This document shows, one piece after another, positions 18,523 to 27,949 of a stretch of 64,000 nt of DNA (position 1 is its first letter; each line of letters starts with the position of its first letter). Source of the stretch: CAZTGZ01 sp964613385 (GTDB lineage Bacteria > Bacteroidota > Bacteroidia > NS11-12g > UBA9320); contig CAZTGZ010000007.1 in the NCBI GenBank assembly GCA_964613385.1, positions 1 to 64,000 on the forward strand, written 5' to 3'. The translations under genes were made by a program, and so were the position numbers. The notes under the pieces were generated by a model that saw only the letters and a program-made list of their open reading frames with translations, was not told where the DNA came from and did no database searches.

Positions 18523-21201
18523 TCAGTGGGTCTTGATCAGCTTTCCCTGCATGACTTTCTCCTCGGTATCGATCTGATAAAAATACAACCCATTGGGCCA
18601 TGAAGAAATGTCTTCATGTATCTTTCTGGTGTTGAATCCGTGAAACAGAACTTTCCCCTGAGCATCGCTAATGGTGAATTTAAAATCGCCATCGTTTACA
18701 ATGTTCAATTCACTTTGGAATGGATTGGGATAAACCACGAAGTTATTGAATAATTTAGGTTGTAATCCCAAGGTGTTGAGCGTAATCAGGCGATATGAAG
18801 TGTCATGACATCCAGAGCCATTTTCAACGATCAACTGAACATTAAACGAACCATCACCTGTGAATATATATGTGATGTTTTCACCATTCTTGGTGTTACC
18901 GGCATCATCAAAATTCCATCGATAGACGCCTTGTCCTCCCTTGCGTGCCAGAAACTGTACGTTTCTCCAGCCAAGTATCTGAAAATCAAAGGTTGCGTCA
19001 GTGCTGGCAATGGTGGTAACTTTCACCCTGGTCGGTTCTGAAAAGCAACCATTATGTATGGATCGCAAATAATAAGTTTGATTACCTTCAATTCCCGGGA
19101 CTAAGAAATTATTTCCCTGGCCCAATTGCAGTACCCCATCCGGATCGCCATACCAATTAATGGTACCTGCGCTACTGCTTGCGGTTAATGAAAGGTCCCG
19201 ACCCCGGCAGGCATTCACGGAGGTGTCCGTGTTAATGACTCCATATGCATGAGCAACAATGTCGATGGGATGCCTTAATGTATCTGAACAGACCCCGGAA
19301 AATGGTTCCAGATAATAGGTAGCCGTAACCATGGAGTTTTGATCATAAATTACCGGACCAATGTGAAACGGTATCTGGTCGCTCATGTTTTTAAACCATT
19401 TAACATCGCCGTTTCCGGTTTCAATGTTCAGTAGCGCGGTATCACCTTCACAAATTTCAGTCTTGCTGAGGTATTGGATTTCCGGGAAATGAAGGGTCGT
19501 CACTTCAATCGGAATTCTCGAACTGGCACATTTTCCATTAAAGGCATCGACATAAACTCTGTTTTTACCCGGTTTGTTAGGTATAAAAGTATAATTTCCT
19601 TCTTTTTGAACCGGACTGCCTCCTGCGGCCTCTAAAAACCAACGGATGGTGTCATTGCTGGAGGATGTAGCCCTTAATTCAGCCTGACCATTCAATAAAC
19701 AAATGGAAGTGTCTGTACTTACCACGGGTTGAACCGGGGCAAAATCAGCACTGACAAGGGCGCTGACCCGTACTTTTCCCGCACTGATACAATTGAAATT
19801 AACCGCCTGAACGAACATATGCGTATCAGCAGCTAATACAGAGGTTTCATACAGATTTCCTGTGTAAAATGGGGATGTAGACAAACTATCCTGATACCAA
19901 TGGATGATGCCGGTGTTTGTTGTGGCGGTCAGGTTTGCTTTTGACTGCAGGCAAACATAATCATGGGTAACGGTAGGTATATCCGGGGTAGTCTTTACTT
20001 CTCCAATGCTTCTTTTCCTTAAGGATGTGCAGCTTTCGTTGATCGATCGAACATAGACGGTATCATTCGCAATGAGTGGAGGAGACACATATCGGGGCTG
20101 AATTTGAAAGGCAATGGTATCCGCATCATTCCGGTACCAATGCATGGGCGCATTTCCAAGAGCCATCAAGTCGAGGGAATCTCCGGAACACAAAACGGTG
20201 TTTCCGACCAGGGTTATCTGTGAAGGTTGGTAATATAAAGCCTGACTCAGGGTGTCTTCACAACGCAAAGGGTTGGCATATCCATATACCGTGCTAATTA
20301 ATGAAATATTGTAATTCTGTGCCGCAGTGTAGCGGGTTCCTCCCTGTACGGATGAATAATAAAACGGGTTGTTACCGTAATTCCAACGTTGACATATATA
20401 GTCTAATCCAAAATAGGAATAACGGTTATACATACGGTTAAAGGTAAAGGCAGAAGATTTATTCTGAAACTTAACTGAATCCTGATAATTGTAGCAATTC
20501 TTGAAGCTAAAATCAGCGTAATGGTTATACTGCACATAAGGCTCGAGCATGACATCGCAGTTTAATGGGACGCCACCTACATTCAGATTCCTGAAATTAT
20601 ACCAAACACCGGCAACTGTGCCACAACCCAACCATTCAAAATCTCCGTCATTATTGGTCCAGTCACTAACTACGATGGCCACGCGATTCACACTGTCATC
20701 ACATTCTACTGTAATAATGAATGGCTTATTGGTGGTATAAGGTGCAAAACTGATCTTCTTGAGCAAAACACTTAATTGCCCCCCGCTAAAAGAAGAGTCA
20801 ACCTTTATACTTGTTTGTCGAATAGGGTTTCCAACCGGTATGGTGTCTTTTCCGGATTCATACAATCGACAAATGATGGTCACCGAATCGCTGTTGGCAC
20901 TGCTTTGCCAGCCATAAAAACTGAATCCGCTTATAGTCACCTGCCCGGGTGCATCAAAGTATTGCCCCAAAGCATATCCTTTTCCAACTGTTAATCCGCG
21001 CAGCGATGCCGCCTTGTATCTTCCGTATTGCAGGGTGTCCTGTCCGCAGGTAGTTGGTTTTGAAGGCCCGCTTTTCTGCATTTTATGTTGATCCGGTCCG
21101 TATTTCACCAAATCATTGACAATGTTTACTTTAACCGGTGTGAATTGCGCGTTGGCAGAAAAACAATAGAAAACTAAAATGATCAGGGTAAAGATTCTCA
21201 T
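18523..21201 (-). CDS. T9SS-exported protein with Ig-like repeats and a PKD domain
   Basis: About 892 residues from the ATG at 21201, which opens the signal peptide MRIFTLIILVFYCFSANAQ; an upstream in-frame ATG at 21258 would bury it. An N-terminal Cys-containing beta domain (about 1-330) is followed by about five 80-residue Ig-like units with a C...W...C rhythm (VLCSGDSLDL..MHWYR, YVCLQSKANL..IHWYQ). They resemble the CHU_C-associated Ig-like family. A PKD domain follows (YRWNFDDAG..YIFTGDGSFNVQL). The last ~80 residues (NFVVYPNPFQSELNI ... GLYFYQI ... GKLIKTH) are a type A T9SS sorting tail. Likely a surface adhesin or matrix protein; no catalytic domain is recognised. Confidence 0.85.
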   Translation of the reverse strand: MRIFTLIILVFYCFSANAQFTPVKVNIVNDLVKYGPDQHKMQKSGPSKPTTCGQDTLQYGRYKAASLRGLTVGKGYALGQYFDAPGQVTISGFSFYGWQSSANSDSVTIICRLYESGKDTIPVGNPIRQTSIKVDSSFSGGQLSVLLKKISFAPYTTNKPFIITVECDDSVNRVAIVVSDWTNNDGDFEWLGCGTVAGVWYNFRNLNVGGVPLNCDVMLEPYVQYNHYADFSFKNCYNYQDSVKFQNKSSAFTFNRMYNRYSYFGLDYICQRWNYGNNPFYYSSVQGGTRYTAAQNYNISLISTVYGYANPLRCEDTLSQALYYQPSQITLVGNTVLCSGDSLDLMALGNAPMHWYRNDADTIAFQIQPRYVSPPLIANDTVYVRSINESCTSLRKRSIGEVKTTPDIPTVTHDYVCLQSKANLTATTNTGIIHWYQDSLSTSPFYTGNLYETSVLAADTHMFVQAVNFNCISAGKVRVSALVSADFAPVQPVVSTDTSICLLNGQAELRATSSSNDTIRWFLEAAGGSPVQKEGNYTFIPNKPGKNRVYVDAFNGKCASSRIPIEVTTLHFPEIQYLSKTEICEGDTALLNIETGNGDVKWFKNMSDQIPFHIGPVIYDQNSMVTATYYLEPFSGVCSDTLRHPIDIVAHAYGVINTDTSVNACRGRDLSLTASSSAGTINWYGDPDGVLQLGQGNNFLVPGIEGNQTYYLRSIHNGCFSEPTRVKVTTIASTDATFDFQILGWRNVQFLARKGGQGVYRWNFDDAGNTKNGENITYIFTGDGSFNVQLIVENGSGCHDTSYRLITLNTLGLQPKLFNNFVVYPNPFQSELNIVNDGDFKFTISDAQGKVLFHGFNTRKIHEDISSWPNGLYFYQIDTEEKVMQGKLIKTH

Positions 21202-21320
21202 CTTTCGAGAATACAACAATTTTGGCATAATTACAAGATAAGCTAAAATTGACATCAAGATGATTATTCAACAATTGACGAAATCGTATGCAAAAATTAG
21301 CCTAGTGCCAAAAAAGTAAA

Positions 21321-21878
21321 TTAAGTATTATTCGGGTTGTTGTTGTATTCTTTACATAACAATGAAAATGCTAAGGTTGTTTCAAACTTTCCATCAACAA
21401 GCCAATGCTCGCGCAGAATTCCTTCTTGTGTGAATCCATTTTTTCGGATTAAGCTCAATGATGCAATATTATTCATGCCTACCAATGCTTCGATTCGATG
21501 CAATTTGAGTTCCTCAAAACCAAATTGGATTATTTTAGGAACCACTTCGCTCATATAACCCAGATTCATATATAGAGTGTCTTTTAATGCGTAGCCCAAT
21601 TCTGCTCTCTGATGTTCCTGATTCCAGTTGTGCAAACCGCATCTGCCAATAATTTCATTGGTTTCTTTTAAGGTAAGCAGAAAAAGAATGAAGCGTTTGT
21701 TATAGGAAGAATAGCCTGAAATAAATTTGACTTTCTCCTTTTCATATTCCTCATCAGACTGATGACCAAGTATTTCCTTTATTTCCTCTTTCGGATAATT
21801 GGTGAATATTTCGTTCATCGTTTCCCAGGAAATCGGTTTTAGTTTCAACCTTTCGGTTTCTATGGGTTCGAAGGGCAT
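21321..21878 (-). CDS. GNAT-family N-acetyltransferase (RimJ/RimL-like)
   Basis: 185 residues, one GNAT domain. It starts with the typical IETERLKLKPIS and contains IIGRCGLHNWNQEHQRAELGYAL, then the acetyl-CoA-binding region and LHRIEALVGMNNIASLSLIRKNGFTQEG shared by RimJ/RimL-like enzymes. It transfers acetyl from acetyl-CoA to an amine, either a ribosomal protein N-terminus or a small molecule. Its own -7 box directly overlaps the T-tract of the terminator of the upstream T9SS gene, so it is probably transcribed independently. Confidence 0.88.
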   Translation of the reverse strand: MPFEPIETERLKLKPISWETMNEIFTNYPKEEIKEILGHQSDEEYEKEKVKFISGYSSYNKRFILFLLTLKETNEIIGRCGLHNWNQEHQRAELGYALKDTLYMNLGYMSEVVPKIIQFGFEELKLHRIEALVGMNNIASLSLIRKNGFTQEGILREHWLVDGKFETTLAFSLLCKEYNNNPNNT

Positions 21879-21903
21879 TTAAATTAAGTTTATTCTGACC
21901 GGA

Positions 21904-21911
21904 CAAATGTA
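21904..21911 (-). promoter_or_regulatory. -7 promoter box of the GNAT gene
   Basis: Minus-strand TACATTTG matches TAnnTTTG and lies 25 bases before the ATG at 21878. It starts right where the terminator T-tract of the upstream gene ends. Confidence 0.5.
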
Positions 21912-21947
21912 GAAAAAAGGCCCGAGACATGAGAATCCCGGACCTTT
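21911..21947 (-). terminator. Rho-independent terminator of the 844-residue T9SS protein gene
   Basis: On the minus strand an 11-bp stem (AAAGGTCCGGG with CTCGGGCCTTT, two G-U wobbles, no mismatch in RNA) and a 10-base loop are followed by a run of six T. Read on the plus strand the same stem has mismatches, so it works for the minus-strand gene ending at 21971. Confidence 0.85.
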
Positions 21948-21970
21948 GAGAATAAAACACGACTATGATA

Positions 21971-24505
21971 CTACTCTTTTATAAAGTACTTTTGAATTAC
22001 AAAACCTTGATTTTCTACTCGTATTATATATATGTCTGAACTAAAGTTTTGTATGTTAAATTCCATATGGGTTGATGTTATCGCTTCCGGTTGCCAGACC
22101 ATCTGACCTTTTAAATCCAACATCCAGACCCGGCCTTCCACAAATGTTGGATCTATTTCCATGGTTATGGATGATTGGGTAGGGCTCGGGAAAATCCTGA
22201 AACCATTTAGGTTTTCTGAAATTTTTGCATCCGGGATTCTATTTTCATCATCGGTGGATCCTATGATGTACTCAGAAGATTTTTCTATGTCATTCAATTC
22301 CTGATAAAATACCGGAGATGAAGATCTTTCAGGATCCGGGTCATAAATCCAACTGGTTTTGTTGGATGATTTACAGTTGCATTCCAATGCAAAAACAATT
22401 CGATATCGCTTGTCTAATTCAAATATCCCGGGATCGGTTCCCACAAGAATTTCTGATCCATTGTAACCATTAAAATTTGTTGCCAATGGCAAGGTCTGCC
22501 ATGCAGCGGGGTTACTTACCATAGTACCCACCACTGTGTCATAGTTTTCGTCTAATTCCATGACGGTCCAACTGTAATTGCAGCCTTGTTCTGACCAGCC
22601 ATCTGTAGCAGGTATTCCTTGAATATTAAAGGTTCCATCATCATTTACGCTGCTAACTGAAATGCTCACCAAAACATCCGCCGTGCTTATCTGCTCAAGT
22701 TTTATGAACTGTATCTGATCAATGGCGAGGTCGTTTCCATCACCGATGCCGGTTTCATCCAGACGTATTTTTAACGTAATGGAACTTATTCCGGGAGGAA
22801 CAACGATCGTCTGCGAAATTTGGTCCCATAGACAGGCAAATCCGGTACCAACCGGGATATTGGTCAAATCGTATCCGCTTACCCCCTCAAAAATCACGTC
22901 GATTATGGGTTGCACATCAAAGGCACATTGCGGCAGATGTTTCGCCCGCATACATAATTTGTATGTGCCCGTGTCAACCGGTATGGTATATTCGAAAATT
23001 ACCGACTTTCCGGTCTGTCCGGTTCTTCCGTTAACAAGTAAATGGTCGATAAACAATGCGCAAGCGGTATTCCAGGTAGAGGCTATGTTTAAAGCTTCTG
23101 TTGAGTTTCCTATGGTATATTGTCCGGGTAAAATACTCGAAGGAGCAATGGTGGGATTGTAGCTATATTCAGAGCTAAATACATTGTCAGGGTTTTCAAA
23201 AAAGTTTGGCGGAAAATAATTGGGTCCGGGGCAACATGATCGTTCACAGGAAATCTCATAATCGTTGTTAAATTCCGATTCCTGACCTTCGGGTACTATT
23301 CCAATAATCTGTTCCGGAAGCCAGGTCCCGGACAAAAAGAAATTTCCTTCTATAACAAAGTCAAAACCTCCTAAGGTGTAGTCCAGGGTACCCAGCAGGG
23401 AAGACGTAATTTCGAAGCAATACTTGGTATTGGCCAGAAAAGATGGGCTATATAAGGTTTGCACGAGGATTCCGTTTTGGTAAATATGGAGTTGCACATT
23501 GGCTGCCCCAACAAGTTTTTCAAATCTTGGAACGGTAAGATCGACGCAAATTCTGCCGGGTCCGCAAGGAGATGAGCTGGTCAATTCTACAGAACCCATC
23601 GGACTACCTGCACAAGAGCCGCAGATGTCTGAAATGTAGGCATATCCATAATGCGCCCCTTTGGTGCAATCTTTGGTCATAAATCTTATCGTAACAGTTC
23701 TTCCGATATAAGCAGATAGGTTAATAGTCGCACAGCTCCAGTCTCGGTAAGCAATATTGCCCTCGTTTTGTAAAAAAGGGTCTGCAGAATTTCCGATGAT
23801 ATAATTGTTCCCATTTCCCAGATCACAGGCGTTGGTATCCAAAACTCCGGTTATTACATCGACCACTTCTACATTGAAACTGGGACGTTGAAATTGTATA
23901 TGGTTATTGTCAGGCCATTGCAGCACTACTGCATACCAAAATCTGATCTGGGGATTATCAGCAGTTACCGTAAAGGTTTTTTCCAGAAATTCGAAACCCT
24001 GGCCATTTACCTGATTTCCAATTCTGACCGATTGGGTAGTCCCGGTGGGTGCCAGAATATTTATTCCGACATTAGGATCCACTCCGCCGGTCATGTAAGT
24101 TTGATGTGATGTTCCCAGATTGATAGCTCCCCCTGTTATGCCTCCGGTGAGCGTACCCGAATCAATCAATCCTTGAGAATTAAATAGCAGATAGCCATAT
24201 CCTCCATTCCATTCTGCAGCGGAAATTCCCCCATTGAAATTGCCGTTTCCACAAGGTGTCATTCCTCCTTTAGGACGGTATTTTTTGTCCGGGTTCGCCT
24301 TTAAATATGACTGTAATTGAAATCGACTCACTTGATGGTCGTAATACGTATTGAATTCATCTTTGTGGAAGCAGTGGTCTTGCTTTTCGAACTCTTTGCG
24401 CAAGCTGTCTTTAAATCCTTTTGGCAATGAAGTCTGGCCAAAAACAGGTAAGTTTAAAACAAAAAATAGTAAACTCAGGTTGGTAATTTTCATTGATCTT
24501 TTCAT
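21971..24505 (-). CDS. T9SS-exported large surface protein
   Basis: 844 residues. Signal peptide MKRSMKITNLSLLFFVLNLPVFGQ (an internal ATG at codon 5 is possible). The mature part is beta-rich with a Cys-containing jelly-roll-like region (about 120-300, WSCATINLSAYIGRTVTIRF then ISDICGSCAGSP), followed by other beta modules with CC and C pairs. It ends with a T9SS tail (GFRIFPSPTQSSITMEI ... DIYIIRV ... QKYFIKE). Jelly-roll domains of this sort often bind carbohydrate, but no catalytic site is recognised. A terminator follows at 21911-21947. The spacer on the other side (24506-24861) holds no gene. Confidence 0.8.
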   Translation of the reverse strand: MKRSMKITNLSLLFFVLNLPVFGQTSLPKGFKDSLRKEFEKQDHCFHKDEFNTYYDHQVSRFQLQSYLKANPDKKYRPKGGMTPCGNGNFNGGISAAEWNGGYGYLLFNSQGLIDSGTLTGGITGGAINLGTSHQTYMTGGVDPNVGINILAPTGTTQSVRIGNQVNGQGFEFLEKTFTVTADNPQIRFWYAVVLQWPDNNHIQFQRPSFNVEVVDVITGVLDTNACDLGNGNNYIIGNSADPFLQNEGNIAYRDWSCATINLSAYIGRTVTIRFMTKDCTKGAHYGYAYISDICGSCAGSPMGSVELTSSSPCGPGRICVDLTVPRFEKLVGAANVQLHIYQNGILVQTLYSPSFLANTKYCFEITSSLLGTLDYTLGGFDFVIEGNFFLSGTWLPEQIIGIVPEGQESEFNNDYEISCERSCCPGPNYFPPNFFENPDNVFSSEYSYNPTIAPSSILPGQYTIGNSTEALNIASTWNTACALFIDHLLVNGRTGQTGKSVIFEYTIPVDTGTYKLCMRAKHLPQCAFDVQPIIDVIFEGVSGYDLTNIPVGTGFACLWDQISQTIVVPPGISSITLKIRLDETGIGDGNDLAIDQIQFIKLEQISTADVLVSISVSSVNDDGTFNIQGIPATDGWSEQGCNYSWTVMELDENYDTVVGTMVSNPAAWQTLPLATNFNGYNGSEILVGTDPGIFELDKRYRIVFALECNCKSSNKTSWIYDPDPERSSSPVFYQELNDIEKSSEYIIGSTDDENRIPDAKISENLNGFRIFPSPTQSSITMEIDPTFVEGRVWMLDLKGQMVWQPEAITSTHMEFNIQNFSSDIYIIRVENQGFVIQKYFIKE

Positions 24506-24861
24506 GACTTTTAGTTTTTTGATTTAGTCATCCATGATTTTTAAATGGTTGCATCCATCATTACTATAAATTTTTAAGAGAGTTAGATTTTTTCAGTATT
24601 GACAAGGGTTTGAGAGTTGAAAGATTCTTGTGTTTTTTATTTTCAGGTGATTAAAAAAAACAGTTCATTCGAACCCTGAGATGTGATTTTTTAACACGAA
24701 TATGACATTGATATTGAATGCTTCATTTTGTTGAAAATCAACGTTGAAGGATATAGTTCAACGAATACTGAAACGTACTGCGCGCTTTCGCTCCGAATGG
24801 CCATAATTAGATCAATTTGTTTGCGTTAACCATCTTTTAAAGCCAACAAATTTTTATCACC
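24506..24861. other. AT-rich intergenic spacer without a gene
   Basis: A 356-bp spacer between the start of the T9SS protein gene and the metallo-beta-lactamase remnant. No ORF, RNA gene or exact TAnnTTTG box was found. The only structure noticed is the inverted-repeat cluster at 24730-24763, described separately. Confidence 0.6.
24730..24763. repeat. Nested inverted repeats with alternative pairings
   Basis: GTTGA-AAA-TCAAC (24730-24742) overlaps the perfect palindrome TCAACGTTGA (24738-24747). That in turn overlaps CGTTGAA, an 8-base loop, and TTCAACG (24742-24763). The two hairpins share the TCAACG segment and are mutually exclusive. It may be an operator with several half-sites or an attenuator-like leader; nothing ties it to a known regulator. 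Confidence 0.5.
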
Positions 24862-25196
24862 ATGAAATTAACGTATGTTTCCCATGCTTCTCTTTATATA
24901 GTGGCAGATTCCCTAAAAGTATTGACCGATCCCTGGTTTTTTGGACCGGCATATTTTGATCAATGGTATGTATTTCCGAAGCCGGTGGATGTAGATTTTG
25001 TGGATGGGATTACACACTTGATCATCACCCATGGGCATGAAGATCATTTGCATATTCCGACTTTGATGAAAATCTCAATAAATTACCATACAACGAGCGG
25101 GCACATTGGATAAGCAAGAGCAAATGTGATGTTTGTCGGCTATGCGATATTCCCTTGCTTTCCGATGACTTTGGTGAAAGTTTGATGAATCCGTAA
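24862..25196 (+). pseudogene. Decayed metallo-beta-lactamase-fold (UlaG-like) gene
   Basis: The first ~67 codons are a good N-terminus of an MBL-fold hydrolase: MKLTYVSHASLYI, LTDPWFFGPAYFDQW and the zinc motif HGHEDH (57-62). The frame then runs to a stop at 25113 in sequence that does not fit the fold. From about 25059 another frame reads a protein-like stretch (NKLPYNERAHWISKSK, then CDVCRLCDIPLLSDDFGESL) to a stop at 25196. The most likely history is an internal deletion plus frameshift joining the head of the gene to its tail. An intact member should be 250 residues or more, so the remnant is surely non-functional as a hydrolase. The tRNA-Cys gene lies 126 bp downstream. Confidence 0.65.
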
Positions 25197-25321
25197 TCCG
25201 GAATGGGGGGTGTTTCAATAAAATCCACGTCCTTATCAGGCCGTGAACCTTTTTAGCCGCAAATCGCTCAAATATTCATTTGGCGATTCTTGTCTAAAAA
25301 TGTTCAGTCTGGATTTTATTG

Positions 25322-25392
25322 AGGTCGCGAGCGGATTCGAACCGCTGTAGAGGGTTTTGCAGACCCGTGCCTAGCCACTCGGCCACGCGACC
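25322..25392 (-). tRNA. tRNA-Cys (GCA)
   Basis: A complete 71-base cloverleaf on the minus strand. The acceptor stem pairs GGTCGCG with CGCGACC, the D arm is GCC..GGC, the anticodon stem-loop CGGGT-CTGCAAA-ACCC carries GCA, and the T arm is GCGG-TTCGAAT-CCGC. Discriminator U73 is the expected tRNA-Cys identity base. CCA is not encoded. Its 3' end faces the metallo-beta-lactamase remnant. Confidence 0.95.
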
Positions 25393-25491
25393 TTAAGAGG
25401 CGCAAATGTAGAATTTTTTATCGTAGGAAACATGAATGTCAGCTAAATTAATTTGGGTTTGTACTTCATGGCTTCTTACTATATTCGTGTT

Positions 25492-27395
25492 ATGAAGCGT
25501 ATTTTTACTCTTTCAATTTTCTGTTTTTTGTTTTTGACCGGGTATTCCCAAAGTGAAGATTGGTTCACCGAAGTTACTGAATCTGCAGGTCTCAAAGGGG
25601 TCTTGTGCGCGAAAGCCTATTGTGGAGACCTGAATGGCGACAAATTTCCTGATTTAGTGTTGATTACAGGGGTCGATTATTTTACGAATCGACAGGGACT
25701 GAAAGTTTATATGAATGAACCTAATCCGGCAAATGGCGGTCGAAAATTCGTCGATTATACCCTTGAGTCGGGCGTAAATAATAATGAAGACCCAACTCAG
25801 GATGGAAGAAGAACTACGGCGCTGGCTATGGCAGATGTAGATAACGATGGAGATCTGGATATCGTAACCGGTGTTTACTTCCATCGCAAAGAATCCGTGG
25901 CAGATAACGGGGATAGATCTGAACTTTTATTGAACGATGGGCATGGGAAATTCAAGGTTTATAAGGAAAGCGGATTCAATCAGTTGGAGCGTCTCAATAC
26001 CCAGGGAATTTCCTTTCTTGACGCGGATAAGGATGGTGCGTTGGACATTTTTTTCGGAAACTGGAGCGAGGATCATACCAATAATATTTTCCAAAGAGAT
26101 GTTCTGATGCTGGGAGATGGTAAAGGCCATTTCAGAGATTTTTCCTTTGAAAGTGGACTGAATGCAGAAGCTCCGGAACCCTTGTATGGAAGCAGCTGCG
26201 GCGATTGGAACAATGATGGTTGGTCGGATATTTTCACTGCACCATATTGTCGTACTCAGGGGAGCCTCTGGAAGAATAATGGCAACCTCACCTTCTCGAA
26301 TGTAGCACAACAAGCCGGTTACAATGCGCAGTTTTTACCCGGTGATAACGGACAGCCGCTGTGTATGTGGGCCGCCTATCCGGCAGATTTCGACAACGAT
26401 GGTGATTTTGACTTCTTTTTTACACTCGTACATGGTGGACTCAACACCGGAGAAGGGACCTCTACCATCGTTGAAAATTTAGGACCTGACTCCAGTTACC
26501 GTTTGAAATGGAGACTCGATAAAATAAACCGTGCCTTTCCACGACCGAATCATCAGGCAGACTATGAGGCNNNNNNNNNNCCTGTTGGTCAGACATAGAT
26601 AATGATGGCTTGCTGGACCTCATGGTGGGGCAGGGCTCTTATGATGGGAATCCTGGCAGGGTTTACGTTTTGCAACAACAGAATGACCATACTTTTAAAG
26701 ATATCAGTGTGTTGCTCAACCTGGTGAGATATCCATTTCGTCCCGCCAATCGCATACGAACTTGTGATTTTGATTTAGATGGCGACGAAGACTTTTTTAT
26801 GAGTGGGGGAACAACAAACGAACTTTTTATCCTTCAAAACAATATAGGAAACCGGTCTTCCTATATTGGTTTCCAATTGGATGGTCGTGAAATATCCAAC
26901 AGAAGTGCCGTTGGAGCTAAAATTACTTTACATACCTCTAAGGGTATTCAAACGCGTGAAATTTATGCTGGTCAGGGAAATGCTTCGGGACAAGGGCCTT
27001 TCACCGTCTATTTCGGAATTGGAAATTCAAAGGTTGATTCTGTAAAATTTGTATGGCCAGATAAACAAAATACGACCTGGAGTGCTGCCCAACCGGATGT
27101 CAATAAGATCCATTTTATTGATAAATCATCACTGAAAAGAACGGAACCATCGGACGCTTCTTTAGTCGGTATTTATCCAAACCCGGCGAATCAAACCATT
27201 CAATTTTTAATCAGAAATGCTGATCGTGCTGATTTGAAATTAGAAATCTGGACGAGTACAGGACAAAAACTATTTTCACTGAAGGCAGCGGATGTCGATG
27301 ATGGACTGGATATTAGCCAATTGGCCTCGGGCATTTATTTTTTGAAAGTGAGTAAGGGCAAACAAACTCAGAGTATCAGATTTTTAAAATACTGA
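25492..27395 (+). CDS. T9SS-exported FG-GAP/VCBS and ASPIC/UnbV protein, interrupted by a gap
   Basis: About 630 residues. The ATG at 25492 gives the signal peptide MKRIFTLSIFCFLFLTGYSQ; an upstream ATG at 25453 is less likely. Many calcium-binding FG-GAP/VCBS loops are seen (GDLNGDKFPDLV, DVDNDGDLDIV, DADKDGALDIF, DFDNDGDFDFF, DIDNDGLLDLM, DFDLDGDEDFF), as in beta-propellers. An ASPIC/UnbV domain follows (RSAVGAKITL..GQGPFTVYFGIG), then a T9SS tail (VGIYPNPANQT ... GIYFLKV ... RFLKY). The 10-N gap at 26571-26580 causes an apparent frame change; the reading CWSDIDNDG right after it continues the propeller. It is a surface or secreted protein of unknown ligand. The ECF sigma gene starts only 3 bp after its stop. 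Confidence 0.83.
26571..26580. other. Assembly gap (10 N) inside the FG-GAP protein gene
   Basis: Ten Ns. Frames on either side do not agree with a length of 10, so the real gap is of another length. Confidence 0.99.
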
Positions 27396-27398
27396 TTC

Positions 27399-27890
27399 TT
27401 GTTAACCTCCAAAGACTATGAGCGGATCTTTCGGGAATTTTATTCCGGCCTGGTAAATTTTGCCCTTTATTACCTAAAGGAAAAGTCATTGGCGGAAGAA
27501 GCTGTTCAGGATGTATTTCTAAAAATTTGGGAAAAATCCGACACGTTTAAAGCTGAAATATCATGGAAATCATACTTGTTCCGCGCGGTGAAGAACAGGT
27601 GTTTGAATATGGTCCGTGATCAAAAATTCAATGTTGAGCTGGAGGAGGTGTTCGAATTGGAGTCACCGGAAATTGATCCTCAACATCGCCTGGAATCTAT
27701 GGATTTTGAGCAAAAGGTCAATTGGATTATTGGCAAGTTGCCCGAACGTTGTCGCATGGTGTTTTTGTTGCGTAAACGCGAAGCAATGACCAATCGGGAA
27801 GTGGCCGAATTGATGGGCATTTCTGAGAAAACAGCCGAAAACCAAATGACAAATGCGTTGAAGATTTTAACAAATTACCTGAAAAAATAA
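27399..27890 (+). CDS. ECF-type RNA polymerase sigma factor
   Basis: 163 residues. Region 2 (FYSGLVNFALYYLKEKSLAE then EAVQDVFLKIWEK) and region 4 (LPERCRMVFLLRKR then NREVAELMGISEKTAENQM) are complete. The absence of other regions makes it an ECF sigma of the Bacteroidota FecI-like class. TTG at 27399 is the only sensible start. It lies 3 bp after the FG-GAP gene and directly before a small anti-sigma-like ORF and fecR. By analogy with known FecIRA/SusCD-type systems it would be released by the FecR protein when the STN-bearing TonB receptor downstream binds its ligand, and would then transcribe the receptor genes. Confidence 0.92.
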   Translation: MLTSKDYERIFREFYSGLVNFALYYLKEKSLAEEAVQDVFLKIWEKSDTFKAEISWKSYLFRAVKNRCLNMVRDQKFNVELEEVFELESPEIDPQHRLESMDFEQKVNWIIGKLPERCRMVFLLRKREAMTNREVAELMGISEKTAENQMTNALKILTNYLKK

Positions 27891-27926
27891 ATGGAGCATA
27901 GGGGGAAGCAGTTATTTATGTGTCTT

Positions 27927-27949
27927 ATAAGTATTAACCGAATACTTAT
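27927..27949 (+). promoter_or_regulatory. Hairpin overlapping the start codon of the small anti-sigma-like ORF
   Basis: A perfect 9-bp inverted repeat, ATAAGTATT and AATACTTAT, with a 5-base loop (AACCG). The last two bases are the AT of the ATG at 27948. If that ATG is used, the start codon is sequestered in the stem. It may tune translation of the anti-sigma relative to the sigma. The stem is AT-rich, so its stability is modest. Confidence 0.5.

Noticed and set aside
25025..25228. Minus-strand ORF over the MBL remnant
   Set aside because: No recognisable protein; it is the complement of the degraded region.
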